Under the pieces are notes generated by a model that was not told the origin of the DNA, did no database searches, and saw nothing but the letters and a program-made list of their open reading frames with translations. Source: Mesorhizobium norvegicum (GTDB lineage: Bacteria > Pseudomonadota > Alphaproteobacteria > Rhizobiales > Rhizobiaceae). From it: a DNA stretch of 43,836 nt. The stretch spans positions 1-43,836 of the forward strand of contig NZ_SMYZ01000040.1 of NCBI RefSeq assembly GCF_004919685.1, given 5' to 3'. Below are positions 8,724-16,361 of the stretch, piece after piece. The translations under genes were made by a program, and so were the position numbers. The first letter of the stretch is position 1. Each line of letters starts with the position of its first letter.

Positions 8724-9109
8724 CTGCTGTGATTTGCGGGCCTATCGGCTTTGAAGCCGCATTGCTCAAAAATCAAAAATCATCGGCAAACGGGCCGAAA
8801 CCGAGGGACACGCGCCGGACGGCTGCGCGCCTCGTAACAAACGGCCCGGCACGCTCGCAGTCGGGGGGACGTTGGGGTCGTGCCGGGCCGTTGCGGGTCG
8901 GCTTGGTTTGGGATCTTGCCCCGCACTGACCAGCGTATATGTATATTAGCCATAGCTCAATTAAGACTGAAGTCCTGCCGGCCTCAGAGCAATTCCAGGA
9001 AAAGTCTGAAACGGTTTTCCCGGGAAAAGCGCATGGCGCTTCCCCTTGGGAATTGCGTCAAAACAAAGAGATAGAGCGGTTCGCCGTTTCCGTGAAACGG
9101 TGAACTGCT
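8724..9109. other. Intergenic region holding a 14-bp hairpin and a rhizobial repeat
   Basis: No gene is supported in these 386 bases. They hold a small GGCTT/AAGCC hairpin just after tRNA-Leu, a long GC-rich inverted repeat (8840-8892) and a composite palindromic repeat (from 8987). Confidence 0.7.
8840..8892. repeat. Perfect 14-bp inverted repeat (hairpin)
   Basis: AACGGCCCGGCACG at 8840-8853 is exactly repeated in reverse complement at 8879-8892, with a 25-base spacer. No T-run follows on either strand, so it is not a classical intrinsic terminator, although it could end tRNA-Leu transcription or stabilise a transcript. Confidence 0.7.
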
Positions 9110-9113
9110 CTAG
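8987..9113. repeat. Rhizobial composite palindromic repeat
   Basis: Begins GAGCAATTCCAGGAAAAG and ends with the hairpin GAGCGGTTCGCCGTTTC...GAAACGGTGAACTGCTC (9074-9110). Between them are the palindrome TTTTCCCGGGAAAA (9015-9028), the AAGCGC/GCGCTT hairpin (9027-9041) and GGAATTGC pairing with GCAATTCC. From memory, the opening and closing blocks are very common intergenic repeats in Mesorhizobium and Rhizobium. The terminal CTAG (9110-9113) supplies the TAG stop of the small minus-strand gene. Confidence 0.75.
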
Positions 9114-9319
9114 CGGCCCAAGGGCTGCCTGGAAAGCGAAACCAGCTCCAGCTCGTCGGTCACGCCGGCCATGTAGTTTGCGATGATTCGAGACGCGAGC
9201 GCGCTACGCGCTTCAGTCGATTGGTTGTTGAGCTTAAGTTGCTCAAAAACGCGCCCCAACAAGGCCAGTTCGGATGGATCAAAAATCCCGGCTTCCGTTG
9301 CTTTTCTCCGAATAGGCAC
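9110..9319 (-). CDS. Small conserved-looking hypothetical protein (69 aa)
   Basis: I chose the GTG at 9319 because GGGAGGT lies just upstream and the product then begins MPIRRKATEAGIFDPSELA, 13 bases after the stop of the PilZ-like gene; a longer version starting at 9361 would overlap that gene. The protein is soluble and helical, with the pattern FDPSELALLGRVFEQL followed by ARSALASRIIANYMAGVTDELEL. I recognise this as resembling small alphaproteobacterial hypothetical proteins with an F-x-P-E/S-E-x-x-x-L helix, with no known function. It is probably co-transcribed with the upstream PilZ-like gene. The stop codon falls inside a palindromic repeat, so the last residues could have been altered by insertion of that repeat. 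Confidence 0.7.
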   Translation of the reverse strand: MPIRRKATEAGIFDPSELALLGRVFEQLKLNNQSTEARSALASRIIANYMAGVTDELELVSLSRQPLGR

Positions 9320-9332
9320 GCGACCTCCCAAC

Positions 9333-9590
9333 TCAGTATATTTGAATGCCAAGGCGCTCACGCCTTCGCCACCTCACCACAGCTCGATAGCTGGCGTCAT
9401 CTTCAGGCACTTGCAGGACGAAACGGTCGGGAATTGTGACGCCGGGGTCCACCCGCAATTCCGCACCATGAGCGTGTTGATTTCTAACGGAGCAACTGAT
9501 CTTCGCATCGTCCGTGATGATCGTCGCATCCTTCAGGACAATCCCACGAGCGTGAGAGCGTCGCTCCATCGGCGGATCAATGGGGGTCAT
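9333..9590 (-). CDS. Small PilZ-like domain protein, paralogue of 17692-18003
   Basis: An 85-residue single-domain protein. PilZ domains bind cyclic di-GMP through an RxxxR motif and a D/NxSxxG motif. Here RSHAR (about residues 10-15) provides RxxxR and RNQHAHGAEL provides N-x-H-x-x-G, with His in the place of the usual Ser. The strand pattern IPDRFVLQVP, YRAVVRWRRRERLGIQ is typical of the PilZ barrel. It shares RNQH...GAEL, PDRF and VRWRR blocks with the PilZ-like protein at 17692, so the two are paralogues. Whether it binds c-di-GMP with the Ser replaced is uncertain. It lies upstream of, and probably in an operon with, the 69-residue gene. Confidence 0.8.
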   Translation of the reverse strand: MTPIDPPMERRSHARGIVLKDATIITDDAKISCSVRNQHAHGAELRVDPGVTIPDRFVLQVPEDDASYRAVVRWRRRERLGIQIY

Positions 9591-9830
9591 GGTGCTCTTC
9601 TTCCCGTAAATCCAGCAATGAACGGTTGATGAACTTCAAACGCATGCCTGACTCGCAAAACCACGATTCAATTAGCTAGCACTAAAATGGTTCCCAAAAC
9701 GCAAAGCCGGCAGCCCGCCTCGTCTGTTCTGTCCTCGAGAAGCGCCCTCGCGGCCGTCCATGGCCTGCTTTGATGACGCCCGTGTCCCTAGCGCTCCGAT
9801 GCCGGCAAGGCGCCGGATAGCCGCCGAGGG

Positions 9831-10409
9831 TCAAACGGCGATCGGATAGAGCTTTAGGTGCTGGATCAGGATGATGGTCTTGGCATCGATGATGCGGCCG
9901 TCGGCGATGCCGGCCAGCGCCTCGTCGAGCGGCATTTCCAGCACCTCGATGTCCTCGCCCTCTTCCGGCGCGCCGCCGCCGGCCGAGATGCGGTCGGCGG
10001 GCGAATAGCGGGCGATGAAGAACCAGAGCCGTTCGGTGACGCTGCCCGGGCTCATATAGGGCGAAAACAGCCGCTCCACATTCTGCAGCCGGTAGCCGAG
10101 CTCTTCCTCCGCCTCCTTGCGGATGCAGGTTTCCGGATCGTTTTCGTCGAGCAGCCCGGCGCAGGCCTCGATCAGCGGCTCGCGGTGGCCGGTGACGTAG
10201 GCGGGATAGCGGAACTGGCGCACCAGAAGCACGGTCGAACGCGAGGGATCGTAAGGCAGGATCACTGCGCCGTCGCCGCGATCATAGGTCTGGCGCACCT
10301 GCGTCTCCCACTCGCCGTCACGCCGGCGGTAGTCGAGGACGGTCTTCTTCAGGACGGCCCAGTCGTCGGAGAGGATCTCTTCCGAACGGATGCGAATGCG
10401 ATCTTCCAT
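9831..10409 (-). CDS. NudK-like Nudix hydrolase (GDP-mannose/ADP-sugar diphosphatase type)
   Basis: The 192-residue product aligns by eye with E. coli NudK: RIRSEEILSDDW at the N-terminus, VRQTYDRGDGAVILPYDP, VLLVRQFRYP, and a Nudix box AGLLDENDPETCIRKEAEEELGY, which carries the NudK-type PE-x-C-I-R-K spacing. NudK hydrolyses GDP-mannose and related nucleotide sugars; the rhizobial substrate is not known. Start choice: ATGs at 10421, 10412 and 10409 are all in frame. The last follows GGAG by six bases and aligns with the NudK N-terminus, while a much longer frame up to 10496 adds unlikely residues. It diverges from the Old Yellow Enzyme gene over 155 bases. Confidence 0.85.
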   Translation of the reverse strand: MEDRIRIRSEEILSDDWAVLKKTVLDYRRRDGEWETQVRQTYDRGDGAVILPYDPSRSTVLLVRQFRYPAYVTGHREPLIEACAGLLDENDPETCIRKEAEEELGYRLQNVERLFSPYMSPGSVTERLWFFIARYSPADRISAGGGAPEEGEDIEVLEMPLDEALAGIADGRIIDAKTIILIQHLKLYPIAV

Positions 10410-10564
10410 CATGGTCTCCATGCTACCCGGCCGAGGCGTAGCCGCGAACCGGCGTTTCGGCAATGCCGTCAGTGATTGGTCCAGAAGCCGTTTCACCGCC
10501 TCGTGTCTGGCGAAGGCTCAATCGGTTGCCTAAATAGCTGCTAACCCTCCCCGGAGCCTCTTTC

Positions 10565-11668
10565 ATGACAGCATCGCTTTTCCAGCCGATCACCCTCGAC
10601 GGCCTCGCCTTCCCCAACCGCATAGCGGTCGCGCCGATGTGCCAATATTCGGCCGAAGACGGCTCGGCCAGCGACTGGCACCTCTATCACTGGATGAACC
10701 TCGCCATGTCCGGCGCCGGCATGGTCACGGTCGAGATGACCGATGTCGAGCGGCGCGGGCGCATCACGCATGGCTGCCTCGGCCTCTATTCCGAAGACAA
10801 TGAAGCCGCCGCCCGCCGGACGCTGGATGCGGCAAGACGCGTCGCCGCACCCGGCACCAAGTTCGGCTCCCAGCTTGCCCATGCCGGACGCAAGGCCTCG
10901 AACCGCAAGCCGTGGGAGGGCGGCGGGCCGCTGCAGCCAAACGAGGATCCCTGGCAGACCGTGTCGGCCTCGGCCATCGCCTACGACACCGGCTGGAACG
11001 TGCCGCACGCGCTGGAGGACGAGGAGATCCTGCAGCTCATCGAACGCTTCGCCGAGGCGGCAAGGCGTGCCGAACGCGCCGGCTTCGACTTCCTCGAACT
11101 GCATGCAGCGCACGGCTATCTGATCTTCCAGTTCCTGTCGCCCTTGTCCAACCAGCGCACGGACCGCTGGGGCGGCTCGCTGGAAAACCGCATGCGTTTG
11201 GTCGTCGAGATCGCCAAGGCGGTGCGGAAGGCAACGCCAAGGCTGATGCTCGGCGCGCGGCTGTCGGTGAAGGATTGGGTCGATGGCGGCTTCGACGTCG
11301 AGGACGCGATCGAAGTGGCGAAAGCACTGAAGGATTTGGGTGTCGCCTATCTCTGCTGCTCGAGCGGCGGCAATTCACCGCTGCAGAAATTGCCCACTGG
11401 TCCCGGTTACCAGGTGCATCTGGCGGAAGCCGTGCGCAAGGGTGCCGGCATTCCGACCCGCGCGGTCGGCCTGATCGACGACCCCAAGCAGGCCGAAGCG
11501 ATCCTCACTGAGGGCCGCGCCGACATGGTGGCGCTGGCGCGCGCCTTCCTGGCAGATCCGCGCTGGGGGTGGCGTGCTGCAGCGACGTTCAGCGAAACAA
11601 TCCAGCCGGCGCCACAGCTTGCCCGTTCGGTGACCACGATGCAGCACTGGATGAAGGCGGCGGGCTGA
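10565..11668 (+). CDS. NADH:flavin oxidoreductase, Old Yellow Enzyme family (YqjM/NamA-like)
   Basis: A 367-residue FMN-dependent TIM-barrel ene-reductase that reduces activated C=C bonds with NAD(P)H. VAPMCQYSA with Cys26 is the flavin-modulating cysteine typical of the YqjM/thermophilic-like class. QLAHAGRK (about 103-110), LHAAHGYL (H180/H183, substrate-binding pair), DRWGGSLENRMR, GARLSVKDWVDGG and the C-terminal phosphate-binding GRADMVALARAFLADP are all present. These enzymes detoxify unsaturated carbonyls; the physiological substrate cannot be read from the sequence. It appears monocistronic, and the ATG is the first in frame. Confidence 0.92.
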   Translation: MTASLFQPITLDGLAFPNRIAVAPMCQYSAEDGSASDWHLYHWMNLAMSGAGMVTVEMTDVERRGRITHGCLGLYSEDNEAAARRTLDAARRVAAPGTKFGSQLAHAGRKASNRKPWEGGGPLQPNEDPWQTVSASAIAYDTGWNVPHALEDEEILQLIERFAEAARRAERAGFDFLELHAAHGYLIFQFLSPLSNQRTDRWGGSLENRMRLVVEIAKAVRKATPRLMLGARLSVKDWVDGGFDVEDAIEVAKALKDLGVAYLCCSSGGNSPLQKLPTGPGYQVHLAEAVRKGAGIPTRAVGLIDDPKQAEAILTEGRADMVALARAFLADPRWGWRAAATFSETIQPAPQLARSVTTMQHWMKAAG

Positions 11669-11805
11669 TCGGCGCGTTCTCCGGATACCGGCGCAGTGCT
11701 GCCTCTTAGCCCTGGACAGTTTGCCACGGCTTCGCTTCAATTCTACTCGCAACCTGTTACGTTGGGTGAGGCTGCGGCGGGCGCGGCCGGGCTTGGGAGG
11801 AAACC

Positions 11806-12123
11806 ATGTCGTTCAGGGCATTCTTGCCGGTTGCAGCGCTGACCGTTGTGGCCGGACTTTGGATCGGCACATCGACGCCGGCCGGCGCACAATATTGCGA
11901 GGGCACGGTGCACGGCCTGTCCGGCCGCTACAATCTGGCGACCGGCAGCGGCTTTCTTGCCGTGCGGACACGGCCGAACTCGTCGTCGCGGATGATCGGC
12001 CAGCTATTCAATGGCGATCATACCGAGATCTTCGACCGGCGCGGCAACTGGTATCAGGTCGAAATCGGCGGCCGGACCGGCTGGGCAAACGCACGCTGGC
12101 TGCGCAACGATTGCGGCTACTGA
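11806..12123 (+). CDS. Secreted bacterial SH3-domain protein
   Basis: A 105-residue protein with a signal peptide ending PAGA before QYCEG. The mature part is one SH3b domain (SH3_3 type): LAVRTRPNSSSRMIGQLFNGDHTEIFDRRGNWYQVEIGGRTGWANARWL, the classical L-x-V-R-x-x-P, G-x-W-x-x-V and G-W-x-x-x-x-x-L pattern. Two cysteines (in QYC and NDC) could form a disulfide in the periplasm. Such domains often bind peptidoglycan or protein partners; no catalytic part is present. A strong GGGAGG precedes the ATG. Confidence 0.88.
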   Translation: MSFRAFLPVAALTVVAGLWIGTSTPAGAQYCEGTVHGLSGRYNLATGSGFLAVRTRPNSSSRMIGQLFNGDHTEIFDRRGNWYQVEIGGRTGWANARWLRNDCGY

Positions 12124-12131
12124 GACATCAG

Positions 12132-12220
12132 TGCATGTCACCCAAAAGTGGATCCGGTTTTGGGATAACGACATGCATCAAACAAAGACCTAAGGCGCGT
12201 CGCAAACGCGACGCGACTTT
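12132..12220. repeat. Rhizobial palindromic repeat, copy 1 (TGCATGTC family)
   Basis: TGCATGTC (12132-12139) is repeated in reverse as GACATGCA (12170-12177), with an internal ACCCAAAAGTGG...GGTTTTGGGAT stem. A second hairpin, CGCGTCGC-AAAC-GCGACGCG (12196-12215), follows. A diverged copy with the same two-hairpin layout is at 16133-16231. Non-coding; located between the SH3 and DUF982 genes. Confidence 0.75.
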
Positions 12221-12276
12221 TGGGCGCAGGCTGAAGGCCATGGTTGCAACCAAATTGGCTGCTTTGCGTTGCGGCC

Positions 12277-12555
12277 ATGATGGACAACAAACCTTTTGAA
12301 GTGCCGGTCGTCGTCGAACTTGGCCACGTCGGCAAATATCGCCACATCCGCAGCGCCCAAGAGGCGGCGGAGTGCCTGATGACCGTGTGGCCGCTCAATC
12401 GCGGCCCGCGCCATCGTGATGCCCTCGACACTTGCCTCAAAGTACTGGAAGGTTATCGTTCGACTGCAGATGCGCGCCGGGCACTGATTGAAGCCGCCAA
12501 GGAATCGGAAGTGCTGGTGCCCGACGACAGACTGCCCGACGACCGGCTGCATTGA
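12277..12555 (+). CDS. DUF982 domain protein
   Basis: A 92-residue protein with the DUF982 (PF06169) pattern: FEVPVVVELGHVGKYRHIRSAQEAAECLMTVWP, then the helix RDALDTCLKVLEGYRSTADARRALIEAAKE. DUF982 proteins are small, rhizobia-enriched proteins without a known role, often encoded near or on plasmids and in stress-responsive loci. I start at the ATG at 12277, where the domain begins; an earlier frame start at 12244 would reach into the repeat-adjacent DNA. No convincing ribosome-binding site is visible. It is followed 29 bases later by a DUF2188 gene, probably one transcription unit. Confidence 0.85.
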   Translation: MMDNKPFEVPVVVELGHVGKYRHIRSAQEAAECLMTVWPLNRGPRHRDALDTCLKVLEGYRSTADARRALIEAAKESEVLVPDDRLPDDRLH

Positions 12556-12584
12556 GCAGACGGACCTTTCAACTGGAGGTTTTC

Positions 12585-12824
12585 ATGGCGAAGCTGACTT
12601 ACAAGATCGTCGAGCATGACGGCGGCTGGGCCTACAAGGTCGGAGCGACCTTCTCGGAGACGTTTCCCACCCATCAGGACGCCTTGCGCGCCGCCGAAAT
12701 CGCCTCGGCCGAGCAGCAGGTCGCCGGAGCCACGGACGGCATCCAGTATGAGGACGCCGACGGCAAATGGCATGAGGAACTGGCCGACGGCCGGGACCGG
12801 CCGCAGACAGAGATTTCCGACTGA
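12585..12824 (+). CDS. DUF2188-like small protein
   Basis: A 79-residue protein starting at the ATG six bases after GGAGGT. The content YKIVEHDGGWAYKVGATFSETFPTHQDALRAAEIASAEQ, then GIQYEDADGKWHEE, fits the DUF2188 (PF09954) layout: an N-terminal strand with D-G-G-W, an alanine-rich helix, then a strand with D-x-x-G-x-x-x-x-E. Function unknown. Probably co-transcribed with the DUF982 gene. Confidence 0.75.
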   Translation: MAKLTYKIVEHDGGWAYKVGATFSETFPTHQDALRAAEIASAEQQVAGATDGIQYEDADGKWHEELADGRDRPQTEISD

Positions 12825-12888
12825 CCCTTCGTCAGGGAGCCGACCGCGGAGAGAAGGGCGTCTCGCGGCAGCAGAAGCCTGCGGCTGA

Positions 12889-13176
12889 CTATTTGCCGCA
12901 GTACTGGTCGTTGACGTTCCCCTGAGCATTCGCATCAGGACCGGCGGTGTTGGAGGCGCAGGGTCCGACAGCACCGGTGCTGCCGAGGGTGTTCAGCCTG
13001 GAGCTGCCGCCATTGATGCTACCGGTTGTGGTAGTATCCACAGACGATGAATCCTCATTGCCGAAAAGCCAGTTGTGGTGGAGCCAGTCTTGATGATTGT
13101 TGTCCGACGACTGTGCCATCGCCGATGTGGCGAGACCGATCGTCAGAACGGATGCTGCGAGAAGTTTCCTGTACAT
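12889..13176 (-). CDS. Small secreted hypothetical protein (95 aa)
   Basis: Starts MYRKLLAASVLTIGLATSAMA with a signal peptide cleaved before QSSDN; GGAG lies seven bases upstream of the ATG. The mature part is low-complexity, Ser/Thr/Asn/Gly-rich and acidic (NNHQDWLHHNWLFGNED, TTTTGSINGGSS), ending with two cysteines (GPCAS and DQYCGK) that may form a disulfide. I do not recognise a domain. It resembles small exported rhizobial hypotheticals with a Q-x-N-x-x-x-Q-Y-C-G-K tail. Convergent with the DUF2188 gene. Confidence 0.75.
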   Translation of the reverse strand: MYRKLLAASVLTIGLATSAMAQSSDNNHQDWLHHNWLFGNEDSSSVDTTTTGSINGGSSRLNTLGSTGAVGPCASNTAGPDANAQGNVNDQYCGK

Positions 13177-13243
13177 TGAATTACTCCATGTCTTGGCCGC
13201 CTTGGGTGCGACACGGGTAAAACCCGCCAATGAGCCGAATGGT

Positions 13244-14242
13244 TCATTGAAATTGTTGTGAAACCGGGTTGATGTCGGATCGGAAAGCACGGGCCGCAAT
13301 GCGTTTGATGAACGCAATGACCCGTTCCGGCTCGTTGAATTGCGGCATGTGTCCGAGGCTATCGACAGATTCGAACTCAAGCCTTTCGATCTTGTTCTGC
13401 ATGGGCTCGCCGTGGGTACGGATATCGATAACGCGGTCGGCCGTTCCGAAAAGAATGCCGCACGGCATGGCGATCTCGCCATAACGCTGCTCGATGCGGC
13501 CGAGATCTTGTTCGACTGCCACGACATCGGAGGACGTGGCGTAGAAATGAGCTGGCCTCAGCCCCAGCCATCCACCTCCGTCGACCATGTAGTCGGCAGG
13601 AAAGGCCTGCGGTGCGAAGATGAATTCCATTGTCGGCCGCGCATATCTGAGGCTCGTCGGTATCGCCAGGGTATAGCTCATGATCCGGCGCCACAGGCGT
13701 GACGGGATATAGAGCGAGCCCAATTTTTCGCGCGCACCGGCTTCCATGTGGGTCAATGGCGACAACAAGGCGATGCCGGAAATCACCTCGGGGTGCTCTA
13801 CGGCAAGGGTCAGCGCGATGGCGCCGCCGAGGGAATGACCGACCACCAGCGGCCTTTCCAGCTCCAGGGTTTCGATGAAGCGTCGCACGATCCCGGCCTG
13901 TTCGGGCAGGCGACCGGTGGCGCCGCCGGCGCGCACCGAATAGCCCGCACCTGGCCGGTCGAGCGCGATCAGCCGGTAGCCCGGACCGAACCGGCCGAAC
14001 AGAGTGTGGCGGAAATGGTGGAGCTGGGCGCCAAGCCCATGCACGAAGACGATCGGCCGCCCCTCACCCTGATCGACATAGTGGATGCGGTTGCCGTCGA
14101 TCTCGATGAATTTTCCGACCGGCGGCACCAGCCTTTCGGCCTTGGCCGCAATCCACAGCGTCGCCAGCACCAGACTGGCGATCCCCAGGACTGACAGAAA
14201 CACCAGAACGACCAGCAGCCAGGACAGAATCGACAGGAGCAT
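13244..14242 (-). CDS. Membrane-anchored alpha/beta hydrolase
   Basis: A 332-residue protein with one N-terminal membrane segment (about residues 5-33, LSWLLVVLVFLSVLGIASLVL), which probably acts as an uncleaved anchor with the catalytic domain in the periplasm. The core has VFVHGLGAQ (oxyanion region), LIALDRPGAGYS, nucleophile elbow VVGHSLGG (Ser137), acid in LFGTADRVID and His in SLGHMPQFNEPERV. The family spans esterases, lactonases and dehalogenase-like enzymes; substrate unknown. It lies 67 bases from the preceding secreted gene on the same strand and diverges from the MoCF gene. Confidence 0.88.
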   Translation of the reverse strand: MLLSILSWLLVVLVFLSVLGIASLVLATLWIAAKAERLVPPVGKFIEIDGNRIHYVDQGEGRPIVFVHGLGAQLHHFRHTLFGRFGPGYRLIALDRPGAGYSVRAGGATGRLPEQAGIVRRFIETLELERPLVVGHSLGGAIALTLAVEHPEVISGIALLSPLTHMEAGAREKLGSLYIPSRLWRRIMSYTLAIPTSLRYARPTMEFIFAPQAFPADYMVDGGGWLGLRPAHFYATSSDVVAVEQDLGRIEQRYGEIAMPCGILFGTADRVIDIRTHGEPMQNKIERLEFESVDSLGHMPQFNEPERVIAFIKRIAARAFRSDINPVSQQFQ

Positions 14243-14471
14243 TGTTCACCCGGACCAGAGCCTGGTTGAGCTTAGCCGCATCCGGTGCCGCTGCAACCTT
14301 GCATCGGGTGGCCCGAGGACCGCCAGTCGATAGTCGATTTCTCACGCGGCAGCCTGTCGGGCATTCCATGGATATCTCGGCATATGGCACGGACTATTTC
14401 ACCGCTCGGCCGGCATTGCGGCCGCTGCCGCGCCGCGCTATCTCAGGCGACCCGTCTTGCCGGAGCTTCCC

Positions 14472-15215
14472 ATGCCTGAAATCGTGACCGCCGCCATGCT
14501 CGTCATCGGCGATGAGATTCTGTCCGGTCGCACAAAGGACAAGAACATCGGCCATCTCGCCGACATCATGACGGCGATCGGCATCGACCTGAAGGAAGTG
14601 CGCGTCGTCCCGGACGAGGAAGACGAGATCGTTGCCGCGGTGAACGCCGTGCGCGTCCGCTACACCTATGTGTTCACCACCGGCGGCATTGGCCCGACGC
14701 ATGACGACATCACGGCCGATTCCATTTCCAAGGCTTTTGGCGTGCCTTGCGAATACGATGCCAAGGCCTATGCGATGCTGGAAGCAAGCTATGCCGCGCG
14801 CGGCATCGAATACACCGAGGCCCGCAAGCGCATGGCGCGGATGCCGCGCGGCGCCGATCTCATCGACAATCCGGTGTCGGTTGCGCCCGGCTTCCGCATC
14901 GGCAACGTCCATGTCATGGCCGGTGTGCCGTCGATTTTCCAGGCCATGCTCGACAATGTCGTGCCGACGCTGAAGGCCGGCACGAAAATGCTGTCGACAA
15001 CCGTGCCCTGCCCGTTCGGCGAAGGCCTCATCGGCGGGCCACTGGGCGACATCCAGAAAGCGCATCCGGACACGATCATCGGCTCCTACCCGAAATATGG
15101 CGACGGCAAGTTCTGGACCGAACTGGTCGTGCGCGCCCGCAGCCAGGAGGCGCTTGACGCCGCCCGCGCCGATGTCGAGGCGATGGTCGCCGGGTTCGCC
15201 AACAATCCCGGTTGA
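14472..15215 (+). CDS. Molybdopterin-binding (MoCF) domain protein, CinA N-terminal-like
   Basis: A 247-residue single-domain protein of the COG1058 type: TAAMLVIGDEILSGRTKDKN at the start, VFTTGGIGPTHDDITADSISKAFG (about 70-93), and VHVMAGVPSIFQAML. The fold binds molybdopterin/AMP-like ligands in MoaB/Mog and forms the ADP-ribose pyrophosphatase half of CinA. The C-terminal amidohydrolase half of full CinA (nicotinamide-nucleotide deamidase) is absent, as in many alphaproteobacterial homologues. The ATG at 14472 follows CGGAG by seven bases; a TTG frame start 15 bases upstream is unlikely. Exact reaction not established. Confidence 0.88.
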   Translation: MPEIVTAAMLVIGDEILSGRTKDKNIGHLADIMTAIGIDLKEVRVVPDEEDEIVAAVNAVRVRYTYVFTTGGIGPTHDDITADSISKAFGVPCEYDAKAYAMLEASYAARGIEYTEARKRMARMPRGADLIDNPVSVAPGFRIGNVHVMAGVPSIFQAMLDNVVPTLKAGTKMLSTTVPCPFGEGLIGGPLGDIQKAHPDTIIGSYPKYGDGKFWTELVVRARSQEALDAARADVEAMVAGFANNPG

Positions 15216-15296
15216 TCCGGTCCGGACCGGAACCAAGCACGGCGCTGCAACGTTTCCTCGGCACGAGTTCGGTAGCTCGTAGATTGAGGGATCATC

Positions 15297-16130
15297 ATGC
15301 GATTCAAAACCATCGTCGCTATTCTGCAGAACGAGCAGGACGCGGAGCGGGTGCTCGACTGTGCCATTCCGCTCGCCACCCGGTTCCAGAGCCATCTGAT
15401 CGGCATCCACGCCGAAACGCTTCCTGTGCCCTACACCTCTGCCACAGGCTTTCCCGACACCGAGTTCCTGCAGGTTTCGGCCGACATGAACCGGGAGCGG
15501 GCCGAGAAGCTGCAGGCCGTGTTTCTCAGGCATATCGAGAATTCCGGTCTTTCCTTCGAGTGGCGAAGCCTGGAGAGTTTTTCGGGCGACAGTGCGCTGA
15601 CCGGGATTTCGAGCGTGCGGGCCGCCGACCTCATCATAGCGGCGCAGCGCGAAACGGGCGGTGACCCGAGCGCGGATGTCGACACGCTGGTCTATGACGC
15701 CGGCCGACCGGTGCTGGTGGTGCCGCATGCGGGTCCGCTGATCACCACCTTCAAACACGTGCTGCTCGCCTGGAACGGCAGCAAGGAAGCGGCGCGCGCC
15801 GCTTTCGACGCACTGCCCTTCATCATCGAAGCCGAGAAGACCGACATATTGATCATCGACCCCCCTGAAACGCTCGACGACAGCCCGGAAGCCGCCGGCG
15901 CCGAAATCGCGTCCGCGCTATCGCGCCACGGCGCCACCGTCAGCGTCTCGGTGCAGCATTCGGGTGGCAATTCGATCGATGACATCATCCAGACCAGGAT
16001 CGCGGAGACCGGCGCCGATCTGCTGGTGCTCGGCGCCTACAGCCACTCATGGCTGCGCCAGCTTCTGTTCGGCGGCGTGACGCGCACGGTACTGCGCACG
16101 TCGCCGGTGGCAGCCTTCCTGTCGCGTTAG
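15297..16130 (+). CDS. Universal stress protein with two UspA domains
   Basis: A 277-residue cytoplasmic protein built of two tandem UspA domains. The N-terminal half (FKTIVAILQNEQDAERVLDCAIPLATRFQSHLIGIHAE, ending VLVVPHAG near 145) lacks a glycine-rich nucleotide loop. The C-terminal half (FKHVLLAWNGSKEAARAAFDALPFI, ending TDLLVLGAYSHSWLRQ..FGGVTRTVL) keeps a variant of the G-x2-G-x9-G-S/T ATP motif, with Ser/His where the second Gly is usual, as is common in rhizobial homologues. Role is stress survival, mechanism unknown. The gene is separate from its neighbours, and a palindromic repeat starts three bases after the stop. Confidence 0.92.
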   Translation: MRFKTIVAILQNEQDAERVLDCAIPLATRFQSHLIGIHAETLPVPYTSATGFPDTEFLQVSADMNRERAEKLQAVFLRHIENSGLSFEWRSLESFSGDSALTGISSVRAADLIIAAQRETGGDPSADVDTLVYDAGRPVLVVPHAGPLITTFKHVLLAWNGSKEAARAAFDALPFIIEAEKTDILIIDPPETLDDSPEAAGAEIASALSRHGATVSVSVQHSGGNSIDDIIQTRIAETGADLLVLGAYSHSWLRQLLFGGVTRTVLRTSPVAAFLSR

Positions 16131-16132
16131 GA

Positions 16133-16231
16133 TGCATGTCGTTCAACAGTGGCCCGGTCGAGACAACGACATGCGGCGAACCGCGGCGCAAGGCGCGTCG
16201 TCTGAATCCGTTTCGACGCGACGCGCCTTGC
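16133..16231. repeat. Rhizobial palindromic repeat, copy 2 (TGCATGTC family)
   Basis: GCATGTCGTT (16134-16143) pairs with AACGACATGC (16165-16174), and GCAAGGCGCGTCG (16188-16200) pairs perfectly with CGACGCGCCTTGC (16219-16231). Same two-hairpin layout as the copy at 12132, with diverged loops. It begins three bases after the universal stress protein stop, so the second hairpin may end that transcript, though no T-run follows. Confidence 0.75.
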
Positions 16232-16361
16232 GTCCACAGCGATCGCTCGAGGCTGCCCTTGCCAAGGCCCTGCTCTTGCCAATGCCTAGGCTTTCCGGCT
16301 AATTCCGCGCGCATCCTTCAAATGTCCTCACGCGATCCCCGCGTGCTGTGGAGTGCGCGAC

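Noticed and set aside
8546..8776. Minus-strand frame antisense to tRNA-Leu with a DDGNRTRTIRDRG-like sequence
   Set aside because: This is a well-known spurious translation of antisense tRNA-Leu DNA; the tRNA structure is unambiguous.
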